DNA of 64,000 nt from Liopterus haemorrhoidalis (taxonomy: Eukaryota > Arthropoda > Insecta > Coleoptera > Dytiscidae): NCBI GenBank assembly GCA_963971575.1, contig OZ020613.1, positions 47,548,739 through 47,612,738 of the forward strand, in the 5' to 3' direction. Position 1 is the stretch's first letter; each line of letters opens with the position of its first letter. The translations under genes were made by a program, and so were the position numbers. The notes beneath the pieces are model-generated. The model was not told where the DNA came from. It ran no database searches and saw only the letters and a list, made by a program, of their open reading frames with translations. Shown here piece after piece: positions 11,290 to 22,510 of this stretch.

Positions 11290-11789
11290 ATCTTAAACAA
11301 AACACTTTTCACAACTTTAATTATTTTCAATAAATAGCCGGCCGTGCGGTTCTCAGTTAAGATCAGTGTTTCTCAAACTTTTGAGAGCGTTCCCTTTTAA
11401 TGCATATAATAGATGTCTAATCACATGGTCCGTATGACGTCATTGTTCGGCGTGGAGGAATAACAAATGTTTTCCTCCATTTATAACTGTGTTAAATAGA
11501 TGATTTTCAAACTAGGATGATTCGAATTTGGCACCTGTAATTGTGTTGTTTTTACGTTAACGTTATTTCTAAGGTATGTGTTAAATATATCAATTACAAT
11601 TAATAAGTTGTCATGGTGTAAATAAACGTAAAATTGTATTTTAAATCTGACACTTTATAGGGATTTGCAGCTAAGCACCCTACCATCTGGTGAGCGTTTC
11701 ATGAACTTGTGTACATCAGATAACATTTCGTTTTGTGTATTTGTTTTGTATGAAGTTTGTTTTTTAAGTTTTATTATAATCATTGAAAA
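11290..11789. promoter_or_regulatory. Putative divergent promoter of gene A and a decayed THAP gene
   Basis: About 500 bases between the gene A start codon (minus) and a THAP start codon (plus). Holds CCGTGCGG at 11342-11349 (CCGCACGG on the gene A strand), a hAT-like end (CAGTGTTTCTCAAACTTTTG near 11365) and a TGACGTCA palindrome near 11438. The promoter role is inferred from position and from the matching motif in genes B and D. Confidence 0.4.
11342..11349 (-). promoter_or_regulatory. CCGCACGG motif upstream of gene A
   Basis: CCGCACGG on the coding strand, 53 bases upstream of the gene A ATG. The same 8 bases are at 31266-31273 (gene D) and 59365-59372 (gene B). Confidence 0.45.
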
Positions 11790-11876
11790 ATGTATAATAC
11801 ATATTGTTGTGTGCCTATGTGCAATTCATTGAAAAGAAGAAACCCGGAAATATCGTTTCATTTGTTTCCGGCTTGG
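11790..11876 (+). pseudogene. THAP-domain exon 1 (N-terminal half)
   Basis: Frame from ATG 11790 reads MYNTYCCVPMCNSLKRRN then PEISFHLFPAW. The C-x3-C pair near the N-terminus, the later F-H and the FP are the hallmark of the first half of a THAP zinc-coordinating DNA-binding domain. A possible donor (TTGG|GTCAAG) follows. Beyond it comes an A-run and unrelated sequence. A matching second half, broken, lies at 14884-15080. It faces gene A head to head. Probably a decayed gene, although this exon itself is intact. Confidence 0.6.
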
Positions 11877-13699
11877 GTCAAGAGTGCTACAAAAAAAAAA
11901 AAAATTAAGTTGGGAACACTGAATTTTTGCCAACTGTAATGAGAAGTTACTAGTTACTAGAAATTATCCCTATTACACGATAACAATGATGAAATTATTG
12001 ATTTTATTATAATTTTAGTTCCATAAAATTCCAATATAGTACTCTTATAACACATATAATATCATTTCATTTCCTACAGTAGTACTACTATATTTTTAAC
12101 GATTACCTTCAAATAATAAATTTTAGTTCTACCATTTTGCCTCTACAATGTTACCACTAGATAAAAGTGAAATGTTTTTCCACTTTTTTTTTGTAATATT
12201 GTCGTAATGCACGCAAAATAGCGCGCACTACAAATTAAAATCTGTTTTTATTATACACTAATTTATAATTAAATACTTTAATTGAACATATAAGTAAAAA
12301 CATATTGATCTATGAAATACGTTTCTATTATTGTAAAGCGAATAATACTTGGAATTTGAGAGAAAACAAATATATAGATTATTAATATAGTTTAAGAAAA
12401 ACATTAAACTGAAGATCAAAAGTGTTAGAGGCCAAGAATAAATACGCCAATAATAATTCGAAATAAATATCTCGAATATTAAAGACATTTAATTAAAACG
12501 CCTTACATAATAACTGATATTTTTAAATCTGATATATCAGTAGAATATAATTTTACCTACGATAACCTGGTCTACGAGATATGCATGGAAATTTAGAACA
12601 TTTAACTCTTTAACTGATTTATTTTTATACATTTTTGCAATGTATTTGTAATCAGTGATTCTTAAACTCTGGTCCGCGGGTAAAGGCCTTTAAGTGATTA
12701 AATTTGTTTTATATTGCAACTAAAAACTGTACAACTGCGGATTGGATGTACCTGAATGATATTAATTATAAAAAGGAAATTAGGAAATATGTAAATCCAT
12801 TATATTTAAAATAACATACATACAGCGACTTGAAAAAGAGGATAGTCTCCATACAAATTATATTTAACCAGAACTGTAAAATAATGATTATTTTTGTAAT
12901 CAACTATTTGTGGAAAACCATTACTCATATAACCGCAATCAGAAATTTGATTGAAATTACCTAAATAAACAGAATAAAAAATTCTTGATACGATTAGAAA
13001 TATTCAAAAAGTAATCAAATCTTTACAAAACTATGTTAAAATTTGGAATTTTTCATATTCTCAAAATATTTAGGTCTACGACCAACATCGCTCTTAATTT
13101 TCGCTTCCCTCGAAATAAAACATTCATATAAATAATAATCAATACACTTTATTATTCTAAAAAAACATAAACTTTTTCTTACATTAATCTTCACAAAATA
13201 TTACAATGTAAAAATATATTTAACATACAGATTTATTATTTGAAAACATTTATCGTACGTATATGCAGGGCATATATTCAAAATAATAAACCAGTTAGAT
13301 AAAAAAAATAAATAAAACACTAAAAAATCAGACCAGAAAAAAAAAATTGACTGTAGTTGTAACCCTAATTTTTTTAATAATTATCATACAATTTGTTGAT
13401 TTTTAAAAATTGTTGATGTGGTCATTTGCCAAAAGTAGAAACTAAATCTTTTTCTGTACCTGTTATCCCACTATTCATTTTAACAACCAGTATGGAAGTA
13501 TTTCAATATTTTAAGAACTGATATGCTCGTACCGGTTGAATATTGTCACTGCATATATTTAAGTATTTATTACAATATATATAGCTTAACACAATGGTAT
13601 GCAAATTTTTGTGACAGAATGTCATGACAATGTTTATTTAATAATTTAAAATAAAAATACGCTGTTAACCTGCCAAAATTAAGGTAAGCTTAGAATTGC
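11877..13699. other. AT-rich, no gene recognised
   Basis: Very AT-rich. A hAT-type terminus (CAGTGATTCTTAAACTCTGG) sits near 12653. The open frame on the minus strand at 12488-12258 has a low-complexity translation. Nothing else supported. Confidence 0.4.
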
Positions 13700-14031
13700 A
13701 ATAAGGCGTTTACGAAAACTCTACCGGTAGATACCGGGAACATCAACTGTGTTCGAAAACAAGTTCGGTGAAGGTGTATAAGCATGTAGCTGTTTACCGA
13801 CCAGTAGATTTCCTGGGGAAGATTTACTATACCCCACTCAACATAACCTTATTCTAGCTAAACTATTCTAACATAACTAGTATGCTAGCTAAAGCCTAGC
13901 CTAACCTAACCTTTTTAAGGATTATTTAAGCCTTCTGTATAGAGGCAGCACATAAGTTTATGTTCAGTGGGGTACAGTAAAGATTGGCCGATGTACCATA
14001 TCCACCAGTAGAGTTTTCGTAAACGCCTAGT
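13700..14031. mobile_element. MITE, ~330 bp
   Basis: Near-perfect ends: AGGCGTTTACGAAAACTCTA at the left and TAGAGTTTTCGTAAACGCCT at the right, next to TA dinucleotides. An inner pair (ACTATACCCCACTCAACAT and ATGTTCAGTGGGGTACAGTA) extends the inverted structure. No coding content. Confidence 0.85.
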
Positions 14032-14883
14032 GTTTTGGCCAAGATAAACTTTAGGTATGCATATTTATATATAAAAAGAATGCTGTTTGGATAGCAGGAT
14101 CACCAGACCTGTATCTTTTTCACTAGTTTATTGCACTGTCATTTATTATTTAATTATTAAAATTAATTTAGTTAACTACAACTTTCCATATGTCTTTCCA
14201 TTTGAATCCGGTCGCAGTAGCACTACAATTATTTTAAGTCCCAGCAAGAAAACCATTTTCACTGTGCCCAGCACGTATTTTCTCGTTCTGATATTATAGT
14301 CCAGGCCTTATAGTGTTACATCGGACAGTGTTTCTTTGTTCCTCATTTTTTATCACATTTGACCATCTTATATCAAGATTCATTGTAAGCAACGGTTTTG
14401 AAAAACTTCGCAAAAATAATCTGGAATACAGAAAAATATTTAAAGTTTCCCTCAGTAGTCAAAACCAATATTTTTTAATAATAAATAGTTTAAATGTCAT
14501 TTATAACATTTCAATTTATTATAATATCTACTTACATTAATTATTTAAAATATGTACATATGTTTATTAAAGGTTAAACAATAAATGACATATGTATCAA
14601 AATTTTACTAGTAGTTCTAAGTTTATAATAATAAGGTCTAAATTAATATTATATATAAACAAACCATATGTATTGATGTAATTTACTTTCTAATTAATGT
14701 TCTTTATTAAATTGTTTACAAAATACTTCAAAATGAATTAAATATTACATGAATAAGTTAAATTAATTTACGGATTTTAGAAATGTTATCCAATAAACAC
14801 GGCTTTTATTTTTCACATATTATTTTATTATTTCGAAGTTGGGAACACTTTCCTTATCATCTTTAGCACATTTGACACAGACT
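14032..14883. other. AT-rich, no gene recognised
   Basis: Open frames at 14087 and 14313 lack domain signatures and resemble chance frames. The 14-base AAGTTGGGAACACT near 14837 also occurs near 11904, in the same orientation. Confidence 0.35.
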
Positions 14884-15080
14884 CATTTGTTTCCACTAAT
14901 ATCAGACACCGTACGGTTCGAAACAAAATTGGGAAAGCAAGAGGTTAGGAATCGACGCGATGTTTAGATAAACAATTTAAAAATTGGAAAAAAGTGAGCC
15001 CTTATATCAAAGTTTGCTCATTACATTTTAATGATAGTGACTACAAAAAATATTTTCAATTTTGTATTTATTATCGCATA
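14884..15080 (+). pseudogene. THAP-domain second half, broken
   Basis: Reads HLFPLISDTVRF, then EVRNRRDV, then a TAG where THAP domains have the invariant Trp, then INNLKIGKK. After a one-base shift it reads SPYIKVCSLHFNDSDYKK. The C-x2-H (CSLH) and the following F-x-x-x-D-Y are diagnostic of the C-terminal THAP half. One nonsense change and one frameshift mark it as dead. It is probably the partner of the exon at 11790. Confidence 0.6.
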
Positions 15081-15544
15081 TCTTGAAAATTCCTGTTATT
15101 GTGTGTGGGTTTGTAATGCACAAGTTTGTAGGCATAATGCATAAATCTTTATGCTCTCTCTGTTTTTTTCAGTGACTCCACACAATATTATATGCCCAGC
15201 ATTGTAGATTTCTACCCCTTGGTAAACAACACGGGAATTATTATTTCCCCCAATATAGTTAAAATAATCTACAATGGAAAACCGCCATAACTTAAAATCA
15301 GATCACAAAATGTAGTATTTTAGATGTTTACAAGTAATGTCACTTCACAAAATCAGAAAATCCCAAACAATTATTTATTTTTTGTCGTTTTTTGATACAC
15401 TTTTCGCTATTATTTACTAGTAAATGTCAAGTGGTATCTGATTTAGAATGGTTTCAAAAAAATCCGCGTGGCGCTACGATCTTAAAATTTTTCCCCTATA
15501 GTTAAGGAATATTACATTTTAGGATATTCTATATATAAATCGAT
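15081..15544. other. No gene recognised
   Basis: AT-rich. Near 15470-15502 the block GGCGCTACGATCTTAAAATTTTTCCCCTA is the inverse of sequence at 9772-9802, so it is probably the far end or a solo end of the same repeat family. Confidence 0.35.
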
Positions 15545-15775
15545 ATGTCGTTCTATTTTTGTGTGGTTGATTGCACATCAAATGCCGCAAAAGTTGCAGA
15601 ACTGTCATTTTTTAGGATTCCTAAAATTTTATATTCTACGAGTAAGTAGTGTACCGAAGTGAACGAACACTCAAAAATTAGACGTGACAAATGGTTACAA
15701 GCTATTAAAAGAGTAGTTTTTAATGAACTTCATCAGAAATATGCAAGAGTTTCTAGAATTTTTTTTTTATCCGGT
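15545..15775 (+). pseudogene. THAP-domain gene relic
   Basis: One frame from ATG 15545 reads MSFYFCVVDCTSNAAKVAEL then SFFRIPKI. After an in-frame TAG it continues NEHSKIRRDKWLQAIKRVVF and ARV(S)R before degenerating where CSRHF would be expected. C-x3-C, the aromatic-rich FFRIPK and the W of KWLQAI match a THAP domain. The TAG sits right after a GTAAGT donor-like site, so an intron could once have removed it, but the missing Cys/His pair indicates decay. Confidence 0.6.
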
Positions 15776-16331
15776 GGGTGGAATATTTTTAATACAGTGG
15801 ACCCTCAGTTTTCGAACTAATCGGTTTTCAAACAATTCGATCCTCAATCAAATTTTTAGTGAAAACAAAGTCTCGGTTATCAAAAATAAACTTAGTTGTA
15901 AACACGTTTTTACTTGGTTGTCGAATGTAACACTCGTAAGTTTCGGATCTCAAACACCCTTCTGAAACGGATTAAGTTCGAGGACTTAGAATCCAACTTG
16001 TGTTATTTAGTCACTGACGTGTTTTGATTTGATCCAGTTGGTAAATCCAGTTTCGTAATATTTATACGACTCAAAGCCTTTAACTGTTTATGTGTTAAAT
16101 AACTACATGTTCACACCAAATAATTAAAAATGTCTGGTTGGGTAAAGGCAGGTATCGCATCCCCATCAAATATTGAATCTTCCTTTTTTATTGAAAAGGA
16201 GTCTACTTGGAAAACCTTTTTCATGTTTCAGTCTGCTAAATCACTGTTATTTTTGAGGAGGAGAGCAAAATAATCACTCATATTTACATTGTTATCCATA
16301 ATTGTGTATATAGTACACTATTAGAAAGGTA
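15776..16331. other. Possible pogo/Tigger-like end; otherwise empty
   Basis: From 15796 the sequence CAGTGGACCCTCAGTTTTCG resembles pogo/Tigger-type termini, but no transposase relic or opposite end is convincing before the next mariner. No gene. Confidence 0.25.
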
Positions 16332-17249
16332 AAAGGTGTCTCAAAAGAAATTTTATATTTATTTAGCTTACTGCGTGAACGCAACGTATCCGAGGGGCGC
16401 GGGGGTTATGTCAATCGGTAGCCTGGCTCTTGGGAATTCAGTCGCTATGGAGCGTTTCTCGGGAGCAGACCGCGCGTTATGCGTGCGAGAGTTTTACAAA
16501 AACGGTGATTCGGCGACTGTAGCGCGTAGAAAATTCTGCAGTATTCGAGGTTTTCGCCACTTAAATGATGCGCCAAGCATTCCTCTCATTCGACATTGGG
16601 TTAAAAAGTTTGAAGAGACTGGTACAACGCTGGATAAATCAAAATCCGGGCGACCTAGGTCATCAAGAACGGTAGAAAACGTGGAGAATGTTAATCAGTC
16701 TGTTCGTGACGACCCGAACCTTTCAATTCGAAAGCGCGCAAGTGCTTTAAATGTGCATAGATCATCATTACATCGCATTATGCACAAAGACCTAAAGCTG
16801 CACCCCTACAAAATTCAATTGGTGCAAGAATTAAAGCCCCAAGATGCCAGTCAGAGGCTTAATTTTCTCAGGCAAAATGATCTCCCGGAGAGGTGACATA
16901 AATTGGCCTCCACGCAGTCCCGATTTAACCCCTATGGACTTTTTCCTATGGGGTTATCTTAAATCTAAAGTTTACGCCAATAAACCGACTTCACTGGCGC
17001 ATTTGAAAGAAAATATCCGTCACGAAATGGCAGCCATCCCTGTGTTCACCTGCCGAGACGTCATAAGTAATTTTACTGTTCGATTAAATGAGTGCCGAGA
17101 ACGCGAGGGTCTACATTTAGACGATATTATTTTTAAGAAATAAATCCCCAAAAAGTGTATTTTAATAATTAATAAACATTTTTTCTATATACGGCTTACT
17201 TTTTTTTTAATCGATCCACTAAATATAAAATTTCTTTTGAGACACCTTG
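16332..17249 (+). mobile_element. Mariner-like transposon, internal deletion
   Basis: Ends AGGTGTCTCAAAAGAAATTT and AAATTTCTTTTGAGACACCT, with TA on both sides. A frame from about 16447 gives an N-terminal helix-turn-helix region (MERFSGADRALCVREFYKNG; GRPRSSRTVENV; LNVHRSSLHRIM; HPYKIQLVQELK). The frame then jumps to a C-terminal piece (WPPRSPDLTPMDFFLWGYLK to 17143). The segment with the first two catalytic Asp residues is gone. Relatives: 36647-37672 and 54170-54650. Confidence 0.88.
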
Positions 17250-17769
17250 TATTTAAAAGAACAAAATTACGTAAATATCACTAAAATTTATATATACAAT
17301 CAATAGAATACATTTAACCTATAAAAAAAAAAACAGTCTAATATAAAGCTCTATTTATCACCCACAATTAAATGTCATCAAATCTATAGTCTTGTAGTTC
17401 TTTATTATTGAGAAAAGATTATTAGTATAACAATAAAAGTTTAAAACAAATATCTATAAGCACATAAATTAACTGTAAAATTAGGGAAAATAACATAATA
17501 CAGCATAGGAAAACACCTTTGTTATTCCTCCAGGCCGTGAATCAAAACAGGACCAGTGACTTAGATCAAACTTAGACTTATTTATTATATGCTTGAAATA
17601 GTTACATTTGTTTAGCAGTGATTCTGAAACTGTGGTCCACGGATTCCTGGGTTCCGTATGATAATTTCTAGGGGTCCGCTTTAATAATTTTAAAATTTGA
17701 ATTATTAAATTCAGTAATAAGATTTTTAATTTAATAATACGTAACACATTGTTTATTTAATATTACTCC
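17250..17769. other. Intergenic with hAT-like fragment
   Basis: AGCAGTGATTCTGAAACTGT near 17615 resembles the hAT-MITE ends seen at 47848. The minus open frame 17747-17481 overlaps it and is not a gene. Confidence 0.35.
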
Positions 17770-19430
17770 GATGAAAGTGTTGCGAGCCACGGATACGTTA
17801 CATTAGATCATACCAATTATTATCAACTAGGTAGCGAGCCTGTGATATAATATAAAGTCTGATCTCTAACTGAAGTGAGAGTCCTGACTGAAGGAGTTCA
17901 GGTACTAGGCTTGAGATTTGTCCAGGGTTCATCATTATGATATGTAAATTAAATGATACGTATTAGTACTTACCAACCGACGGATCAAGCATCTCGTGCG
18001 GAGTTTGATGTAGCTGATCACTTAAGTTGTTAAAGGTGAAGGTTTACACACGTTAAGTAAGACGGTTTAAAGTTAATTTTAAGATTTTTAATAATATAAT
18101 ATTTACACGAAGAAATTGAAGTGAAATAATAATTGTATATATAATATTAGGTCGTCAAGGATGAAATTTGTAGAAAAAAAGGCAAAGTAGGTTGATATAT
18201 TACAAATATAAGGAATTATTTTATTCATTAAATGGGTATGCACCCATATTGTTTATACACTTTTGCCATTTAAGCGGCAGGTTGTTCAGGCCAGTGGTAT
18301 AAAACCCTGGCGGACGAGAGTCAATGAATTCCTGGAAGGCCAGTTTTACAGTATTGTCGGAATAAAACTGGTTTACTATTAAAAAGTTGTCCAAATTACG
18401 GAAGAAGTGGTAGCCAGTGGAGGCTAGGTCTGGTGAGTATAGAGGATGATGAAGAAGTTACAATTCCAATTCCTGTCGTTGCCACAGTCATTTGTGCAGT
18501 GTGTGGTCTAGTGTTATTATGCAATAAGAAAGGAGTCGATCTGTTAACTAATCTATGATGTTTTTGCATTATTAGGTCAAGTTGGTTGCAGTATATTTCT
18601 GCTGTGAACGATGAGCCAGTTTTTTTTTTTTTTTTTCGTTTGGTTTTTAAGTTACCTGCACGAAATTTGGCGAACCAATTTGATATTATCTGCTGCGTAG
18701 TAATACTAGAGCCAAATACACTATTAATATTTCACGCGGTCTGCGACGCCGTATTTCCACGTAAGAACTCATACTTCATAATAGTGCGAATTTCCGACCG
18801 TTCCGTTTTCAACAACATTAATTTTTGAAAAAAGTTTTTGATATTTTTTAGTGCATACAGACAAGGTGTGTAACTTTCCAACAAAAAAAAAGAAAAAAAA
18901 AAAACAGGACGGTAAAATATTAAGCCAATGTCAAATAATGAGCTGTTAAAGTTGGCAATATTATTAACTACAAATTTCATCCTTGACGACCTGATAATTA
19001 AGATAAAAACAGTATTAAAAAAACCTCTAAGAATTCAACAATTTTAGTTCTACTCGCGAAGTGAACCAAATACTTTCAACCTCCGTCTTCAGAGAAACGG
19101 GTGTATATATAAGGGTTCCGATAACATTTCCAAGAATTAAAGTCTAAAATTGTCCAAGGGTATTTCAGTGATCAAAGTTATTGCCTAGTAACAAAAGTCA
19201 TTTTGAACAATAAAATGTATAAAATAATTTTGAAGTTACGTTTTGTAATTTATGGCTTCTATTTTTCTATTATCTGAATTCTAAAATCTTTTAACTGTAA
19301 TGAACCCTTTATTATCTCTAAAAATACTAACAGTTCTCAGAATTAAATTCTCAACATGACGGGTGATTTTCAAAAGAATTAGAGCTGATATCTGATTAAC
19401 CGATTCGTTACATTTTTACGCCCAAGTGCA
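17770..19430. repeat. LTR-like dispersed repeat interrupted by a mariner
   Basis: Copy of an ~800-bp repeat, also at 40568-41362. It starts TGTTGCGAGCC and ends GATTCGTTACA, split by the mariner at 18147-18994. Shared landmarks: AACTAGGTAGCGAGCCTGTG, GGTTTACACACGTTAAGTAA, CCTCTAAGAATTCAACAA and a TATATAAG box. TG...CA ends suggest a solo LTR. I saw no matching target duplication, so the class is unproven. Confidence 0.5.
18147..18994 (-). mobile_element. Mariner element inserted in LTR-like repeat
   Basis: Ends TTAGGTCGTCAAGGATGAA and TTCATCCTTGACGACCTGA, flanked by TA. The minus strand encodes a degraded C-terminal transposase region whose remains match the copy at 31843-32611 (for example DSRPPGFYTTGLNNLPLK and LDNFL near 18250-18390). 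Its insertion splits the repeat, so the mariner is the younger of the two. Confidence 0.85.
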
Positions 19431-20120
19431 CACAGAGATATCTGTTAGTTTCCCAGAAACTAACTAATAACTGGCTACATCAGCTTGAAATTTAAGCACG
19501 TATGCATTAGTTCAAATATATAAACACGAATACTCATGTGATTTCGATATAGTTACGTCAAAGGCGACACTACACGGCCACTTCGGGAATTAAATTGTCA
19601 CACCTTGCATATACCAGTAGTTAGATTACGAAATTTTACTATAGATATGTAGAAAGAGGTAATAGGATTTTTTAGGTAATAAAATAATTCACTTAACTAT
19701 TAGTTATTGTTTATTGATTTAACATAAATTATTAAAAAAACACTCGTATATACTAGAAAATATATGTCGTTTTACTAAAGAACTTGAATATCTGACTTAT
19801 CATAGATTTAACAGCAAAACATATGACAAAAATTGTTTCAAATAAGAAAAGAAATCTTTTATATTGTATGCATTTTTTTTTGAGTTTTGGGGAGGCCAAC
19901 CTACAAACTTGAAATTCCTCACTTATTATTTTCTTGTAGCAAAAATAAATATAAGAAAACTAAATAAGTTTTAATTAAAATAAATATTTGGGGAGCTAAG
20001 TTGGTTTACCTGAAACTGAAATATGTCACTTATTATTTACTTTACAGTAAAAATGTATGTATATTATAATAAAAAAAAAAAAATAATAATAATAATAATA
20101 ATAATAACGAACATGTCAAC
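19431..20120. other. AT-rich with a short tandem duplication
   Basis: Around 19890-20060 two diverged copies of a ~125-base unit lie in tandem, each with TTTTGGGGAG...CC...ACTTATTATTT. A polyA/AAT microsatellite ends at 20106. No gene. Confidence 0.4.
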
Positions 20121-21608
20121 TATACCTTTTACAGTATGATTTCACACTTATGAAATATAATTTCACATTAATGAAAACTGAATTCACATATACGAAAATT
20201 AATTTATCTGGTGTGAAATTAATTGCAACAAATGAATCAGATTCAACGGTTTTTTTATTCCTTATAATATTAAATGTACTTTTTAATTATATTGCATTTC
20301 AATAAGGTCTTTTTCACGCAATGATGCAGCATAATATCGTTCAACATGGTTTGCATATCCAAGAAGATGTTGTGAAATCTCTTGAATTGCCACATTAGCA
20401 ATGTCTTCCAAAATACGTATTCGAAATTCTGAAATGGTTGGTGCTTGATTGTTAACACGTGTATAGTTCAATATGTCATGCATGCTGTCCTGAATATGTC
20501 GTTTTACTGATGATTTAAAGGAACTCCACATCAATTCAATTGGATTAAGTAGGTAAGAGTACGGAGCAAGACGCACTATTTCTATGTCTTCTCCTGGTAT
20601 AAGCACACTATCAAGATTTGAATGGTCAGGTGCGTTATCAATAATAAATGTTGGACGTTGAATTCCTTCATCATCACATGTTCCTATTAACTGACGCAGC
20701 CACGCTTTGCAGTCTTCCGCTCTGTAAGTACCACGTCGGTGCTCAAACGCCAAAACGCGTGTTGAACTTACTGCACCAATGCAATGAAAGTTGATTCCTT
20801 TACTTGTCGGTATGACTATTCTTGCTCTGTGACCAATTTTTGACCTACCTTCCTTTCTGCGGCAGTATATGTTGAAGTTAGTTTCGTCAAACCAAATTAA
20901 TGTTCGCCAAAAGGTTAACCAAACAATTCGCTCTGTTTTGCAAAATTTGGTCAACATAATTTCTTCGCTTTTCTTTATTTTCGTTGGAATTCATATTTCC
21001 AATATGTGGCCTAAGAGCTTTGACCGAAAATAATTTACCGTCCAGCCAGTTTTTGATAGTGTTATGGCAAACACGAACTTGGAATTCCTTATTAACACGA
21101 TCACATATATTTTTTAATGTTAACGTGCAATCTTCCTCAATCCATCTTACCAATGCATCTTTAATTATAGGCGTTTTTTTTTTTTTTTTTTGTAGACGCA
21201 TTACCACCTTTGTTTTTAGAACTTGCCCTTTTTTTATCCATTCATAGGCACACCTAATGCACTTGCTGTTTCTTTCCAATCTTTGTCTTCTTCACAAGAT
21301 TTAATAATCCTGGCTCTGTCAATTGACGAAATTTTATTATATTTACCACAAGGCATTTTATTAACTGTTATTCAAGTTAGACCTAAGAGTAATTATTATT
21401 ATTAGTGTTCTGTTATTATTGACGGATGCTTACTATGCAAAATCAATTTTCATTTGTGTGAAATCAGTTTTCTTTAATGTGAAATTATATTTCATTTGTG
21501 TGAAGTTAGTTTTCTTTGATGTGAAATTATATTTCATTTGTGTGAAATCAGTTTTCGTTAATGTGAAATTATATTTCATAAGTGTGAAATCATACTGTAA
21601 AAGGTATA
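20121..21608 (-). mobile_element. IS630/Tc1-like transposon with iteron-bearing ends
   Basis: Inverted ends of about 60 bases starting TATACCTTTTACAGTATGAT, with the complement at 21608. The right end carries three tandem 42-base units beginning at 21456, 21498 and 21540 (GTGTGAAATCAGTTTTC type). The left end has only about one. The body holds a minus-strand transposase pseudogene. Length about 1.49 kb. Confidence 0.85.
20283..21356 (-). pseudogene. DDE transposase of the 20121-21608 element
   Basis: Starts ATG 21356 (MPCGKYNKISSIDRARII). A frameshift near 21240 leads into WIKKGQVLKTKVV and a helix-turn-helix region (RVNKEFQVRVCHNTIKNWL). A second frameshift near 20905 leads into WFDETNFNIYCRRK. 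The acidic triad is visible: D in WFDET, D in IIDNAPDH and E in LNPIELMW. I count 33 residues between the second D and the E, whereas classical Tc1 has 34. Frame ends at 20283. All three catalytic residues survive, and two small indels are the only obvious damage. Family: IS630-Tc1-mariner superfamily; exact subgroup not identified. Confidence 0.85.
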
Positions 21609-22129
21609 GTGTTTAAAATATAGAGAAATTTATTTTACCTCTGTAAGTCACCTTGAATGTAACAGATGGAATTGGAAGGCCTTGATAAATTATTACTTTA
21701 TTCCCACTGTAAGAAATTAAAATTCAAACTCAATTTGTACTCACAACTTTATTGTAACTACGGTTCTTCTAACCAAACAAAAGCCCTGGATGGGCTATAA
21801 TACTCATCTGCAAAAATACGAACTACTCCGGTTTCATGTTCAAAAATTAATATTATAAATAGTAATGATTAAATATCTATTATATATAATATCCATATAT
21901 TTATAATAAATATAAATAGGACCCAATGAAACAACTATACAATATCATCATCATTAGCGCGACAGCCCGAGGTGAGTCTTGGCCTTCTGTTTCCAGGTTT
22001 CGTGACCATATTTTCAATCTGTGTATGTTAAAGATTAATATAGACAGTATTACGCACTTTGTTTAGCGTACACAGAAACGCACCTACATTTTATAGCTAG
22101 TTGCGAACTGCTAAGCATAACCCGTAATT
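21609..22129. other. Intergenic
   Basis: No gene. The stretch near 21955-22010 (GCGCGACAGCCCGAGGTGAG) looks like part of a dispersed repeat. Confidence 0.3.
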
Positions 22130-22260
22130 TGTATAAGTATTTTTTTACACAAATTATTTGACACAGGATTTGAACCCACGTCTATACCCTTCCTAGCAGT
22201 CAACGGCAAGAACAAACGCTTTAGTGCTTGCTATCACAAGGTTGTACATACTATACAACA
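22130..22260 (-). repeat. Possible tRNA-derived SINE
   Basis: On the minus strand an A-box-like TAGCAAGCACTAAAGCG is followed about 50 bases later by a B-box-like GGGTTCAAATCCTG, then AT-rich sequence. Spacing fits a tRNA-derived promoter, but a full cloverleaf is not convincing. Confidence 0.35.
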
Positions 22261-22405
22261 TATAAAACAAAAATTAAAACAAAAATAATACATTAACTTT
22301 TGTCTAACACTATACTGGTTCGGTATGATGGCTACTGATTTGTCGGACCGTAACCAGCTTAAATTTTATAATAACTTCATATATTTTTCGGAGCAATATA
22401 TATTA

Positions 22406-22510
22406 CAACATACAAAAACAAATGATTTTAACTCGAGTTAGCGATAATTCTTACTTTAGCAACCGGCCATTAGAGAAAACTCTTACGTTAGCAACCCGCC
22501 ATAAGAAAAA
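22406..22510. repeat. Half copy of a foldback element
   Basis: ACATACAAAAACAAATGATT, then TTAACTCGAGTTAG, then CTTACGTTAGCAACCCGCC match one arm of the foldback at 33858-33990. Only one arm is clear here. Confidence 0.6.

Noticed and set aside
9772..15502. One 5.7-kb transposon bounded by the GGGGAAA...AAGATCG inverted motif
   Set aside because: It would enclose gene A exons 1 and 2, and the left motif pairs better with nearby sequence at about 10475-10540; two separate repeat ends are simpler.
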